Source: Owenia fusiformis (Eukaryota; Annelida; Polychaeta; Sabellida; Oweniidae). From it: a DNA stretch of 64,000 bases. Positions 22,201 through 37,200 of this stretch are shown here, in pieces. Numbering within the stretch: position 1 is the first letter of the stretch; every line of letters starts with the position of its first letter. The notes below the pieces were generated by a model. That model did no database searches. It worked only from the letters and a program-made list of their open reading frames with translations, and had not been told where the DNA came from. The stretch covers positions 53,833,885 to 53,897,884 of the forward strand of contig CAIIXF020000001.1 of assembly GCA_903813345.2 (NCBI GenBank), written 5' to 3'. A program made the position numbers and the translations under genes.

Positions 22201-25200
22201 CCTCCCCCTGAGCAAAGGCCTGATGCAGCTGTATTCTGGTCTGAGGCAGACTCCTGGGTAGGGGTAGAGGAGGGCTATGGGGGTTATCTAGGAAATGGCA
22301 TCTATCAGCCACCAGAAAATGGAACTGATGTACAAATCTTACCAGGTATATGAAAAACATTACCAGTAACTTTTTTTCCTTAACTATAATTTTTTTATCT
22401 ATAAAATTGAGTATTGGTAGGTTAACAATACTATTGTGAATATACTTTAGTATGTTACTCCCACCATATATATATTTCATATCAGCTCTTAGCAAAAATT
22501 TTTAGTCTGTGTTCCATTGCAGATAACTTTTATTTTTTAAACTTTCATAAAGATATGTATATCTTCAGTCAGTAGCCAATTCCTACAAAGTGGTGACATT
22601 CCGTTTCAGCCATCATTTTAGTGATTGACATTTTGGGTTGGTATTTGCATCAACGGTTGTCAGTGTCACCATCAGTAACACACTTGTTACACTATTTTAC
22701 ATTTGCAAGTTGTGGCATTTTGTCATGCTTTGATTACCACATGTTATTTTTTAGTATGCACGAATGTAAAAAATGTCATTAATTTTAAATATATATACTT
22801 CCAGGATTATGGATGGTGGCAGATGTGCAACTTCCCTGGATGAAGAAGCTCTATATATACGGAACCCTGGAGATTGCCAACACCCAAGACAACATACTCA
22901 ATTGCAGTCATGTACTCATACAGGGTGGAAGACTCATTGTTGGCTTCAATGAGACTGAACCTTTCCTATTCAATTTCCAGCTTATACTCAGAGGAGAACA
23001 TGCAACTCCTGACATGCCTCTCCCAGAAGGTCCAAATATGGGAGCGAAAGCATTAGGTAATGTTTAAATGAAGATTTTGTTTGTGAAAAATGTTGACCTT
23101 TCAAGTCAGCAGTTTGAGATTTTGTTATATGGGGGAAAAGGTGTTAACTGTAACAAAAATTAACTTCATTTTTTCCACAACTGTCAATAATTAGACCCCT
23201 TAGATCTCTTTTTATGATATTTATTATTTAGAAATTGAACCATCGTGAAGTATATTCACCATTGCTTATTCTGTCTGTATATAGGTGTTTTTGGAGGGCT
23301 GGACATCCATGGTATCTCAAGAGCAGTGTATTGGACTCAGTTGTCCCAGACAGCTCAGGCAGGAGCCAAATCTATAGTGCTTGTCACCCCTGTTGACTGG
23401 TTGCCAGGTGATAACATCGTCATAGCACCCACAAGCTATGAGGCTAATGAAGCAGAGGTGCTGATGATTGTGAATATATCTGAGGATGGGAGGACAGTTA
23501 ATCTTAATGCATCTCTCACACACAAGCATTTAGGTAACGATCTTGGCATACATGTACTATAAATGCATTTTTAATGTTAAGGTACCTCTCAGTGCGGTTA
23601 TGGGTTTAAACCTCCTTATATATATTCAAGGGAGGGGTGTTACCCTAGTGTGGAAATTATACATGCTTTGGGAGTGAGATATAGTTAAAAATGAGGGGTA
23701 CCATTCGCTGTCATTCTGAAAAATGACATCATCTAAACCTTTATCTCTTAAAATATGATTCTTTGCCGACTTTTAGTATTTTTAGGAAATTCTGTAGGAT
23801 TTTATGAGGGAGGGATGTAGTTGGTACATTAAAATTTAGATCAAATAGTCAATTTGTCCTTTTTTATATCACCAGCCTAAATCCCCCAATATAGATTCAC
23901 TGGCGGGTTTACTTTTAATTTGAAAAATGGCTTGGGCGGCACCATATTAAAATGAGGTAATTTTGGCAAGGCTTGACTTTGGAAGTACCCACGTCGGGCA
24001 TCCATGCAGGATAGCAGGTGCCATCATAGAGTTGTAAATTGTACTTACAAATTCAATGCGCTTGACATTACAATGTTTGGTCAAAGTAGAACTTAAATAA
24101 TTTTTCATTTTCCTTGCCTTTCCATAAAAATATTTCAGATGTGCGGTTTCTTTGAGACTTCTATTGAACATTACTCCAAGATATTTGTACTCACTTACCT
24201 CTGGCAGTCTCAAATTTCCTATTGATCATACCTTATCCAAATCAAGTCTTTTCCCTATGATCATTATCTTAGACTTTTTGTCACTGAACTGAAATCCCCA
24301 TTTAAGACCAAAATTATTAGTGATTGTTAACATTGACTGGAGTTCTTTCTCAGATTGACCCATTAACTTGGTTGCATGTGTGCTAGCCTGTTAATGCCCT
24401 GGTTGCTGGAATTCTAACTAAATTATTAGAGTAACTTCAAAGGAGGAGGGAAATTAGCGCAACAGATTTTGGACAGTCATATGTTTGATTTTGGCCATTT
24501 TCTGAGGATTTAAACAATTGCATATGTTAGGCCAATGCATTACCTCTAGGAAAATCACTTCTAGAGATGATAAAATAATTTCGACTTTGAGGCAGGGTAG
24601 ATGCAAACAACCCACCCACATGTTTTTTCTGAAATGTTTTCCTAATTTTCGACCCCTTCCATCCCTGCTTTTTTATTAATTTTTCTTGCATCAATATGTT
24701 GCATTTTGACACATAGTTAACCACTTTAAAGGAATAAGTGATTCCTTAAAGTGTGCGCCAAAATTTAAAACTGCGCAGGCGCACCACTCTCGCTAAACTA
24801 TATAAAGAGATTGCCCGGTACACGATTCAGAGGTAAGCCAGGAAGGCGAACGATCTTCGTCTCGTGATGATTTCCCATATAATCTTAACCAGGGAAGTTT
24901 CAACATTGAAATTGAAAATTACTATTAGATATACTTTGTAGATGTTATTTATGAAGCTATTTAGTGTTTGCATCAATCAAATGGCTCATTTTGAACATAT
25001 AAAACGTATTTGTGTTTTGTTTCCCAGGGAATTGTATTGTATGTAGTACACACATAAATAGTGTACATTATACTTGAATAGCCTGGTTTACATAATATTG
25101 AAGGGCATGCTGATTACATGCACACGAGTACATGAATGAAGGCCTAATATTGATATACGTAGCTTGCATACCTAAATAAAAAATAAACTCTTCTAATCCC

Positions 25201-28200
25201 CTAATGTAAACACGGCGGTATACGTAGCCCGATTTATCGGGGACTTTAAGGGGTTTTAAAGATACCCATTATGGGTGACCAAACTTAGCTGAAAGCAATG
25301 ATTTTTCCTATGGGAAAATAACATGGGAAATATTGTTTTCCACTTTATCTAAAAGGAATCATTTATTCCTTTTAAGGGATCAACTGTGTGTCAAAACGCA
25401 ACGTATTGATGCAAGAAAAATTAAAAAAGCAAGGATGGAAGGGGTTGAAAATCAGGAAAACATTTCAGAAAAAACATGTGGGTGGGTTGTTTGCATCTAC
25501 CCTGTCTCAAAGTCAAAATTATTTTATCATCTCTAGAAGTGATTTTCCTGGAGGTAATGAATTCGCCTAACATATGCAACTGTTTAAATCCTCAGGAAAT
25601 GGCCAAAATCAAACATATGACTGTCCAAAATCTGTTGCGCTAACTTCCCTCCTCCTTTGATTCAAACTGGGTTCTAACAGAATTCTTAAGCTACGTTCAC
25701 ACCAACGGCGCATTGATGGCGCTTTAAAGCAGCTTGTAAAGCGGCACCAAGGCGTAACAAAGCTTGATTAAAGCATCGGGGTCATAACAGGTCGTAGAAA
25801 AGCTCGGTGTAAAGCGGGATATTCGGCAAAAGCGCTAAAAATTTAAACTGTTTAAGCTACGTTCGCACCAACAGCGCTTTGATGGCGCTTTAAAGCGGCT
25901 TGTAAAGCAGCACCAAAGCGTAACAAAGCTTGATTAAAGCGGCGGGGTCGTAATAGGTCGTAGAAAAGTTTGGAGTAAAGCGGGATATTCGGCAAGAGCG
26001 CCCACAAATTTTAAACTGTTTAAAAGTTTTTGGCGCTATGATACGAATTAATTAAAGCGCCGAGAGCGTATCAAAGCTTAACAAACCGTTACAAAGCTCA
26101 TCAAAGCTTGACCCAAAAGCATAGGAAAGCTTAACAGAGCTTGGTTCAAAGCGGGGACCCCAGTCTCTTCACGGTCTGTTACCACTTGACACGCTTCGTT
26201 AAGATGTCTCAAGATTTGCCACGATCTGGCATGAAGATCTGACACGAGGTCAGACGCTTTCATCAATATTTCACACTCTTTGTTACGCTTTCATGAAGGA
26301 CTCTCAAGCTTTCCAACGAATTGAGACGCTTTAATCAAGAATTGAAACGCTTTGTTAGGCTTTGTTACGCTTGACAAGCTTCCTCATGCTCTCTCACGCT
26401 CTTTCACGCCGTGCGTCAAACATCATGTCTTCTTCAGATAGGTCATGCTCTGGTCCATCTGGAATTTCTGGAACTTGTTGTTCTGCCATCGTGTTCTCGA
26501 GTCAAAGATGCAATGGTTTTATGGATCTACTGCATCTTGATATAGTCATTGGATCAAAAGCGGCATGAAATCGGCGATCTCGACATTTTCCAATGCGTGA
26601 CAGAGCTTAACAGAGCGTAACAATGCACAGCAGAGCTTGGCAATCGTATCAGAGCCTGATTTAAAGCGTCATAATTGCATCAAAGCGTAATAATTCTTAT
26701 CAAAGCTTATCAAAGCATGATTTCAAATGTAACAAAGCCTGGTCAAAGCGGGATCAAAGCGTGAGGAACCTATCAGAGCTATGTTAAGCTTTCCTACGCT
26801 TTGGGTCAAGCTTTTCTGAGCTTTCTTACGGTTTTTTAAGCTTTGATACGCTCTCGGCGCTTTAATCGATTCGTAACAGAGCGCCCAAAATTTTTAAACA
26901 GTTTGAAATTTTTTGGCGCGCTTGCCGAATATCCCGCTTTACTCCGAGCTTTTCTACGACCTATTATGACCCTGCCGCTTTAATCAAGCTTTGTTACGCT
27001 TTGGTGCTGCTTTACAAGCCGCTTTAAAGCGCCATCAAAGCGCCGTTGTAATGAACAAAAATGACAAAAATGACAGCGCTTTGTTCGCTGATTTAAAGCG
27101 TGGCATTCGCCGTTGGTGTGAACGTAGCTTTACAATTTATGATTGAAATAGTCATTGCATGGAGTGTTTTATTTTGTCATAATCGAAGTAGATTTCATGT
27201 TAAAAAATAAATTTTTCTAAATTATTGCGATTTCTTAAATGTCCTGCCCCTATTATTATTAATTTCTTGATAGATCAAAGTATGTGTCAAAATTGTGTGT
27301 GGGGTACTAATGGATACTATCTAGTCTTGATAAACTTTGATGCTCTGATTATTGATGGGTGATTAATGATGGATAATTTGTACACTGTGTCATAAGTCTT
27401 AATCAAAACAAACCCATAACCATTTGGTCCAATAATTACTTGACTATATAATCTGATTAATTAGCCTCGATAATCAGAAGTAATTTAATTCACTTGATAA
27501 TATGTTCTATATTTGGTAATAAAAATGATTTATTTCCTGATTATTTGTGATTAAAATTGTTTATATTTCATCACTTTGCCCAATTAATTAATGGGTTACG
27601 TGAAAATTGAAAAATATTTTCCCCCCATAAAATGATAATCAGCAAGGTAGAATGTAGATGCACTTTGTAAAGTTTCCTTTGAAATGTTCAACAAAATTTT
27701 GCCGCATTTTCAATAGTTTGTGTATCAAGTCCCATTAGAGTGCTTCCGCCATCATGTATGATACAGGCCCCATTCATCATCGAGGCATCATCAGAAGCAA
27801 CAAACGCAATCAATTTTGCTGTTTCTTCTGCCGTTCCAACCTTTTTCATTGGAACTCCTGCTGATCTTTGGACATGTGCAGCCTCCCACTCTTCCACTGT
27901 TTTAAAACGTCCAGATTTTAACCCCATTGGTGTTTTTACGAATCCTGGACAAATGGCGTTCACTCTGACCCCCTCAGAACCATACTCTATGCCTGCACAT
28001 TGTGTGAATTGGTTGAGTCCAGCCTTAGCAATCCCACAGAAAGTCAAATTAAATGCACATGGTCGGGTACCCAACATGCTTGAGACATTAACAATGTTTC
28101 CTTTGGATTTCTTCAATTCTGGGAAACATAGTTGGGACAAGAATATTGGTGCTTTAAGGAAGCAGTTTATTTGGCGATCAAATACATCCTCAGATCCTGT

Positions 28201-31200
28201 AATTGTGTTTGATCGTTCACCCTCTCCAGCGTTGTTAACCAAGATGTCAATTCGACCAAATTCTGCAATGGCAGTCTCCTGAATCCTTTTGAGGATCCCA
28301 TCTTCATCAAAACCTCCTTGGACCATTGGAAACTTTGCAGTTTCATAGCCAATTTCTTTACATTCTTCCACTGTGCTTTTGATAGTTTCAATATTACGTC
28401 CATGTATCAGCACACAAGCACCCTCTTTTGCAAATAGTAAGGCAGTAGCTTTCCCGATTCCACTGTTTGACCCTGTTACTATGATACATTTGTTGAGGAA
28501 ACGCATTTTCTCTCAATTTGTATAGCTTCCTTTGATATACGTAGAATAAAATGTAACAGATGAATGTAAAGTGCTTTCTTTTCTCTTTACCTCTGTATTT
28601 CTTGATCATATATCTTTTATAATGTGTTCACTGTATATAGCCATGATTTTTTTTTTTTTTTTTATAAGAATTTATTCATTCAAACTTATTCGCAAATACA
28701 TAATTCCAATCGCCCGAAGGCATTATAGGAAAAATGGACATTTAAACAATATATATAAATACATATAATAAGTCATAATAGTACACTATACAACAGGTTA
28801 AAGGGGATGCACTTGTAGGGTGGGGATAGGGGAGGGCGTGTTTGGAGGGGAGACTAAACAGGTTCACTTGAGGAGGGAATTCAGATATTGGCAGAAATAA
28901 AATCAGCCACTTTGGACAAGAGTTGCGAATTTGTTTCTAAAGGTAGATCAGGATCTCCATAATAGAATAAAGAAAGTAAATCAGCTTGATTTTTATGTTT
29001 ATTAAAGGCTCCTGGTGCAATCAATTCAATGTCATTTTTTAATGTTTGAAAATTCAATTCATTATTTGGACATTTCAGAAAAAAGTGCCTTGGCGTACTG
29101 GTAGCTCCACATGAGCAATTTGGGCCATCAATAAAGGTAAAGTTATGGGCGTATAGTTGAGCCCTAAAAAGTAAATCAGCTCTAAGTCTGTTTATGATTA
29201 TTTCTTGTTTTCTTGTCAAATTAAGAAAGGTAGATGGTAGAGTGAGTTTTTTGGGAGCAAAATAAGTTTTTTGATATTTTTTGAAAGTCTGAAGTGTCTT
29301 CTTTTCCCTGATATATGATGGCAGCATTGACCATGAACTGATTGCACCTAGGACTGCCGACTCCAAGAATCTGTTGCTACAGCGGATAGGTAGCTTGAAG
29401 TCAGAAGTGTTACGATTAGTTCTAATGCTTTTATTTTTGTACTTCTCAAAGATCTCATTTAGATATACAGGATTTGTTCCATTGACAACCTTGTACATGA
29501 AATTATTAACTTGCATCTTCCTTCTGTCCTCTAATGTATGCCATTGTAGTAAAGTGAGCACTTTAGTGGTATTACTACCATGGTAACAGCCTGAACACAA
29601 GATGGCTGCTTGGTAATACAGCTTATTCAACCGTTCAAGTAAATATTTGGAAGATTTGTTGTATAATACAACACCATAGTCAAAATATGGACGGATGAAT
29701 GAGGTAAAGATTGTCTCCAAATGTTTGCCTGTCAGTTTACCTTGGAGTTTTTTTAGAGGATTTAACATTTTTTTTACCTTTGTACAAATCTCATCAATAT
29801 GATTTATATTTGAGAGGCATTCATCAAAACAGTAACCAAGATGTTTATGGGTTGCAATTCTTTTGATTTCAGAGTTATTGAGAAATGATGTGGTCACGTT
29901 TTCGATTGGCATTCTTGGAGTATGGAAAATGACTTCGCAGCTCTTCTCAGGTTTAAACTCGAGCTTCCATAATTTGGACCAATTTTGAATTGCTTCCAGG
30001 TTACTTGCAACAGATTGATCAATCTCATTCGGATTTTTGGGGTCAAAAGAGAACTGCAGTGAAGTATCATCTGCGTATATATAGCACTCTGTGTCAATTT
30101 TATCTGGGAGATCATTTATGTACAGTAAAAAAAATAGAGGTCCCAAAATTGATCCTTGTGGAACACCGCAATTGATAAAATTGGTCTCCGACATAGAAGA
30201 CGAAGCACCAGCTAAATTTACATACATTTTTCTGTCAGAGAGATAGGATTTTTATATAGCCATGATTGAACACAATACAGTAAAACCTGTGTATATTGAG
30301 TTTATATATATTTTGCAAGTGACTTCAATAGACCAATTGGGTGAGTCCATTATTTTGCAAGGGTGGCAGGATAAACAGATTCCATTTTTGTATATAGTGA
30401 ATTCCCAGCGAGTGATTTCAGTACAGTAAAACTGTCATAATGAACACCTCTTAAGTGAAGATTTATGCCCAGTGAACACATGAGTCTACTCTATTGAACA
30501 CCTGTGTATAGTTAACACCCATTCCCTGCCAGTGATTTCAATACAGTTAATCTGTCATAATGAAGACTGGTGCCTAGTGAACATCTGAGTCTACTCAGGT
30601 AGACGCCTATGTATAGTGAACATAAATACAGGCAGATGTCGCTAGTTTAGAGTAGATTCAGGTTTTCACCAGACACAGGTCTTCACTAGAGTGAAAAGTT
30701 TTCATTTTAACCAGTTTCACTATACTTAAATCACTACCTGGGAATTCACCATATACAAAATTGGAATGTGTGTATCCTGCAACCCCTGCAAAATAATGGA
30801 CTCACCCACTTGGTCTCTTGAAGTCACTTGCAAAATATATACAATGTATGACCATATATTAATTGAACATGTTTTCGCCAAGAAATAACATTCAGTGTTG
30901 GGAGGTGTTCACTACAGTAATGATTTGATTAAAGAGAGGACGGAATGATCACTTAAATTTTTTGTACTTTTTAGACATCTAAAATCCCTTCAGCTTCTGT
31001 ATTCAGTCCACACAAGAAATAAATAATATACTGTACAACTCTGCTTTACTATGAAATGATAATTCATTGCTAAAATATACCAACTGTATATATACTGTAA
31101 GATGCTATACATATTAAACAACATTTATTTGGCAGCGAATTTCAATTATTGACCATCCGAACACAAAGAATAGATGTGGATACTAAAAATAAATACTGTA

Positions 31201-34200
31201 ATCGCCATATTTAGCGCCCAACCCCTAATAAGCGCCTACCCCGCTTCAAAAACTTCAAGAATTATGGAGGAATGACCAAGAATTAAAAAAAAATATATAT
31301 CAGAAGAAATCGAATTTCCATAGAATTTTCTGTGCCCAATAATAGAGTACTTGCACAAAACTGCTGAAAACATGATGCACTGGGTGTTTTCCAAACCATA
31401 CTAAACGAATACTGTCTCAAAAAATGTCCGTAATGAATGAAGGAATGTTCAAGTTCAAAATAATTTTATTGGCATTTAACCTTGAAAGCTTCATGTTCTG
31501 TGCATGTCAAAAGGTCGTGAACTTTCTTGTTCCTTTTTGACATTTCTGGACTTTTACGAGAAAAATGATGATCTATCATCAATTTAGAATAATAATGTAT
31601 AACTTTAGATCGATATCCAACAGTCTCCAGTGGAAATATTGTTTTTTTCCAAATGTTGACCTTTTAAATAATGGAATCTTTGACACATTTGAATTAATTA
31701 ATTAAGTTTGGATTAATTAAAGGGCTTGATAAAGTCAAGAAAGGGCTATCATTTTTAATCCAATCTGTTTTTTGAATTAAGGAGGATGAGAAAAAGATTA
31801 GGTTGGGACATGGCAGATAGAGGTTATTAGATTATCCACAAAGTAATCAAGGCCAGACACATTTCCTGCACTACAAAGGCAAACCTTATTAAGAATTATA
31901 ATTAGTTGCACATGATTCAGTAAAGGAGAAGATCAACATCTCAGATTGACCTGTCTCACACATGATAGAGGACACAAGTTCTAGAGCTGATTAACTCTAA
32001 GGTCGCCATCTTGTTTTCTGGCAGCCATTTTGAAGGTTTTTCGATAAATCTTGTCATTGCCATTTCAGGAAAACGGCTCATCAAATTTTCTTCAATTTGC
32101 ATGCATGATAGAGGATATCCAGTTCTAGAGCTTCTTAACTTTTGGGTGGCCATCTTTGTTTTCTGTTTAGACTTACTTTTAAATTTTTACTGTTAACATA
32201 GAAAAACATGTTATGAGTTCCAACATAGCATGATTCAAAATCGTTTATGAATGTATGGATATGTAAAGATATAAACTGTGACTGGCATTTGACGTTGGTG
32301 GTAATGCCCATAACAAATGAAACATTTTTGTAATGATTTACAATAACTCACCAGGTGATTGTCATTATGTGATATTAAAAATTGATTCAATAAAATATTG
32401 TTTGTTCTCCTGGATTTGCTACCCTGGAGAGTTTTTTTCTACATTATCCTGAACTCTCTGTTTCAGGAGTGACTCACACTAGCCCTGGTGGTGCTGCCAC
32501 CTATACTATGGCAGCAGAGGTTGGGGTGCTGACACGTAATGTGAAGGTGATAGGAGAGAATTACCCTGGACTGTTTTCTGAGAGCTTTGGGGCAAGAGTC
32601 ATAGTTGGCAGGTTTAAGCAGGATGGTGTTGAATATAAAGGTACATGAAACATGCATAGGGTCACCTGGGATATATGAGATACACACATGTAAATGTGTT
32701 TATATTATTGAAATGTTTCTCACTTTCTCATTGGATAAGAACCAATCACATGATTAAAAATATGAGGGTGTGCAGTCTAAAGAACCGAAGAACTAAAATA
32801 AGTCCAAAGACTTATCAAAGGTAATCTGCCAAGTCATTGAACATAATTGGCAGAAGGAATTTAATATATCAAAGATATGATGGAATACCATGCTGTAAAA
32901 TTTGTTTTTCTTTATGTCTGACTAGGTCAAATCAAACTGCTCAAACAAATTCTCTTTTTGTACATGTATGTATTAATTTCAACAGATGATAAAAGGGTTG
33001 GTATCAATATGGTGAACTTTTTGAACACGCGTTTCTCTCTTATACCAATCATCAAATAATTCTAAAAATTTCACACATTGGTTGATTGGTTTTGTTTTAA
33101 TTTTTTGAATACCTTTTCTAAAATCAACCAAAATTTCCTTTGTATAACTATAATATTAAGAGATCGGAGAAAATTTTGTATATGTTATTTTGTCCCAACG
33201 AGGTTCGGAAAGACATTTCATTTCATTCTCAAGTATTGGTAGAAAGGAACAAAAAACAGTTGTACTAAAAAACAAAAAAAAATGTTAACAAAAACAGGTA
33301 CATTTGTACATAAAATATATAAAAATAATTTTGGCATTAGATTATTGTCAATCAGTCAACATTACATAAAGGACTGTGTTTTTTTACAGAATGTTTTCAT
33401 AAATTGGTTTAAGAGAAAAGCATTTGTACAATTGTTTAATTCAGTCAAGCCCATGATTCAGTTCACCATATTATGGAATGATTTCTGCTTCATTATACGT
33501 ATTTTGATGTACCGCTATCCTTGTTTCTGCAAATATATATTACTTTAATATCTACCAACTGAATGTGAAAATCAAAGAATAAGTACTAGCCTTGGCATTT
33601 TATTTTTTAATTGTCAAATTTATTTTCGTAACAACGTAATATGTTTTTGTAAAGATGCACATTTATTTGTATTAGTAAATTGCACCTTTATATTCGTTTT
33701 TCATTGGTTCATTGAGATCATGTGATCATTCTCATTGAAACATGGTCAAGACATGATCAAAGTCATCACCACTTCCCCCACACACACCTAAAACCCTTGT
33801 GTCACGTGACCTGTGCCTCGAGACTTGCAGTTTATATTTGTGAACTCCTGCTTTGTATTCGTAAACTCACATTTATGTTCGTAAAGTTTCATTTCATTAT
33901 TCGCTTATGTACGAATATTTGTTTGCTTTCTGCAATAATTTATGGGTAATATGCAAGATTATTATTTGTGAAAATACTTTTTTTCAATAAAATTACAGGC
34001 AACTTTTTTGAAATTTACAAATTATAAGCTGTAGTTGGCGAATAACAGCCGTTAATCTTCGTATAAGGGAATTTAATACAAACGAATAATAAAGCAGTTA
34101 TGGCACTATACCATATCAATACCTATCCTTTCCCAGTAAAAAAACAAAACATGATATTGGAAATAACCCCCAGGACATTGTTGCAATGTGTGCTATGTGG

Positions 34201-37200
34201 CACCCCGCATTCTTTATTCTAGACGAAAATATATGTTTGCATGGGATGGTAACATATTGTCTTAACATCCTTAATAGCGGTATGGAGCCAAGAATCTTTC
34301 ACATGTCAAAATGAGAATCAATGATACAACTTCCCATGCATACCTGCATCTATTTGCACGACAAAGTGCAGCTGAAAAGTGGTAAAAAAAGTTAAAAAAC
34401 ACATACCCATAGTCGTACCGACTATATCTTACTATATGTAATATGGGTTAATAATTTTACCTTTCTACCCTTAAAATGAAATATGAATACAGAGGTCTTT
34501 ACAGATTGACCTCAACATGTGCAACCTTGGGTATTTTTCTGGGTACTAAACAATGAGCAACACCAAAAATAGGTGTTCGATTTGCTAAATGATATGCGTT
34601 ACCCTTTAAGGGCATACAAGGGCATACACATTTACTATGCATTTAGTTGTATGTTTTTAATATATGGCTATTTTATTAAAGGGTAGAAAGGTAGAATCAT
34701 TAACCCATATTATATAAAGTACAATATATAAATGCACGATTATTTACTGTAGTATAATAATATGTACTGATGAATACAAGATTGTTTTGAAAATTAGATT
34801 AAACCGGAATAACTGAAATCATTTCAGGATTTGCCAGGGTGACAAACACAGAATTTTACCATACAGGACAGGAAGGATGGACAGAGCCATATGACCCAAG
34901 GTATTCCCTTGCATTTCTAGAGACAGGAACCTCAAGCCAGGAGACCCCCTCATATGTGAAGGGCTGTGCCTTCCATCACGGGTTCTCCCCAGCTCTAGGG
35001 CTGTATGGGGCATCTGGGGTACTGGTTCAGGACAATGTCGTCCACCATACAGTAGGGGCAGGTCAGTGTTAAGTTTAGTGCGTTTCCCCTAACAATAGTA
35101 AGTGTTACTTGGTACTGTTTCTTGTTGTAATAAGCAATACCTGGTACTGTTTAAGTAGTAAGTGCAACTTGTTACTGTTTTTATTTATAGCAAGTGTTAC
35201 CATTCTGATTTATCAGAGTCCCTCTTTACCTAACGTTTTTGAGAGACTCTGATATATCATGAGGCAGAACATGTTCCTAGCCAGTGCATTCTCCAAGTAA
35301 ATCAGTGTATATGGAGGAATAAATTAGTACCTAAGAATGCACCGTTCTGTTTTCCCCATTGTAAACTTTAATTCAATGAATTCATTATGTGGAAAACTTT
35401 TGTTTATCTTGATGGTTCTTGTTTTTATATTGAAAATTAATAACTATGATAATGTTGACATACTTCTTTTTTCTTATTGTTTTCCAATTTAGAATTTTAA
35501 ACAATAATTATCATGCAAATGTCAACACTTGGATTATTTGGGAGGGCATTGTGTTTGGTCACACTCATTAGGCTTTGTCTGCTTATGTAATCATGCAACT
35601 GCAGGTAATGCCTTCCCATGATACTCATGGTCAATAGAACTCTATAAATAATTTGATTGGTCCGTACATTTTAGGGTTAAAGGAAACATTTATTCCAGTC
35701 AATATCCCACAGCCTGAACTATTCCAAAAGGATAGTAAAGGCTGTGGATCCCACAATGAAGTGTTACTGTAGTAATTCAAACTCAAATGAAAATACATGT
35801 GCATTGTGTTATTTGCCAAGTACAATAACAAACACTAAGCCATCTTTAATTTATTTGCACCAGTATAAGTAATAGACTCATCCTATTTTACAAAATGTTT
35901 ATACAAATTTTTAAATATATTTCCATGTTTCATTGCAGGTATGGTCATTGAGGGTGATAATAACAGACTTTATAGGAACCTAGTGGTGCTATCTATTTTC
36001 CCAGGGACATACCAAGAGAGATTTGAAGAGGAGAATCTGTTATGGGAGGGAGGCATTGAGGTATATTAAAAAAGTTTTTTTTGGGGGGAGGCTGGTTTAT
36101 TGTCTGTATGAAGGGATAGGTTATTGAGTTTTAATGACCATGGATTTCTTTCAATGTCCATTGATTTGTTTCAGTGTCCATTGATTTGTTTCAATGACCA
36201 TTGATTTGTTTCAATGACCATTGATTTGTTTCAATGTCCATTGATTTGTTTCAATGACCATTGATTTGTTTCAATGACCATTGATTTGTTTCCTTGTTGA
36301 GGTTTGTGATTAAAGTTTCTTTGAAAAAATAAAATCTCAAGATCACATAAATTATCGAATTGTGGTTGCAAAAACAGCTACTATTTGAAAATTCCATTTT
36401 CATTTGGAAATTTTACTCGTACATGTACATTATGTTTACTGTATCTCCAATTAATTTTGTTCAGTTATAATGTCTTTACATTGCCCTGGAATGTATGATG
36501 GAAGCTCAACTTCCAATTTTGATGGTGTTCACTTTCACTGTTTGTCATTACTTAATTTTGAATTGATAAGCAATTGCCATGTTTATGATAGGTATATACA
36601 TAAAAAGGTTCACTGTCCTTACAGGTCCATGGGGCGAATAAAGCTGTGCTGATCAACAATACCGTAGCTGGATCAGAGAGATGTGGCTTTAAAGTGAAAG
36701 GAGAGCCTTGTGATATAACTATGGCATCTCAGGACAAGTGGACTGGGAATACAGCACACACTGTGCTCCATGGTGTCCATCAGTTTAATATAGGATTACC
36801 AAAGTATGACCTCAGTTAATTAATTACTTGTCTTGTATAATCCTATTTCTTAGTAAGACATTTTCATCTTAAAGGAATAACAAACTCAAGACTCATTGTC
36901 CATGTTACGTGTGCATGTATGTTCTGGGTTCTTAAGGACAGTCGAGCTAATTATGTGTGTGTGAATGTGTGTATGAATGATACCTCTGGTGTGTTGAGCA
37001 TTAACATCTATCCCTCTAGTCAGGTCGGCTGATGAAAATACCTTTTTTGGGGTTGCTGAGTTGGCCGAACAGTCTAGAGCGCCAGAACGAACTAGTGAAT
37101 GAACATGGATTTGTTTGACTATACACTGTACTATTTTAGAAAGACCCTTCAAAGAAAATATATTTTCTATGTATTGAACACAAATAAAGTTTAAAAAGGA

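Noticed and set aside
24831-24836. Splice donor AG|GTAAGC just after the TATA box in the foldback centre
   Set aside because: It lies at about the expected transcription start, leaving no room for an exon; probably chance.
27740-28282. Plus-strand ORF of 180 codons
   Set aside because: It is antisense to the SDR gene, an open shadow frame.
28881-30227. 448-codon ORF as a possible host gene
   Set aside because: It has LINE reverse-transcriptase motifs, a poly(A) tail and target-site duplications, so it is a transposon.
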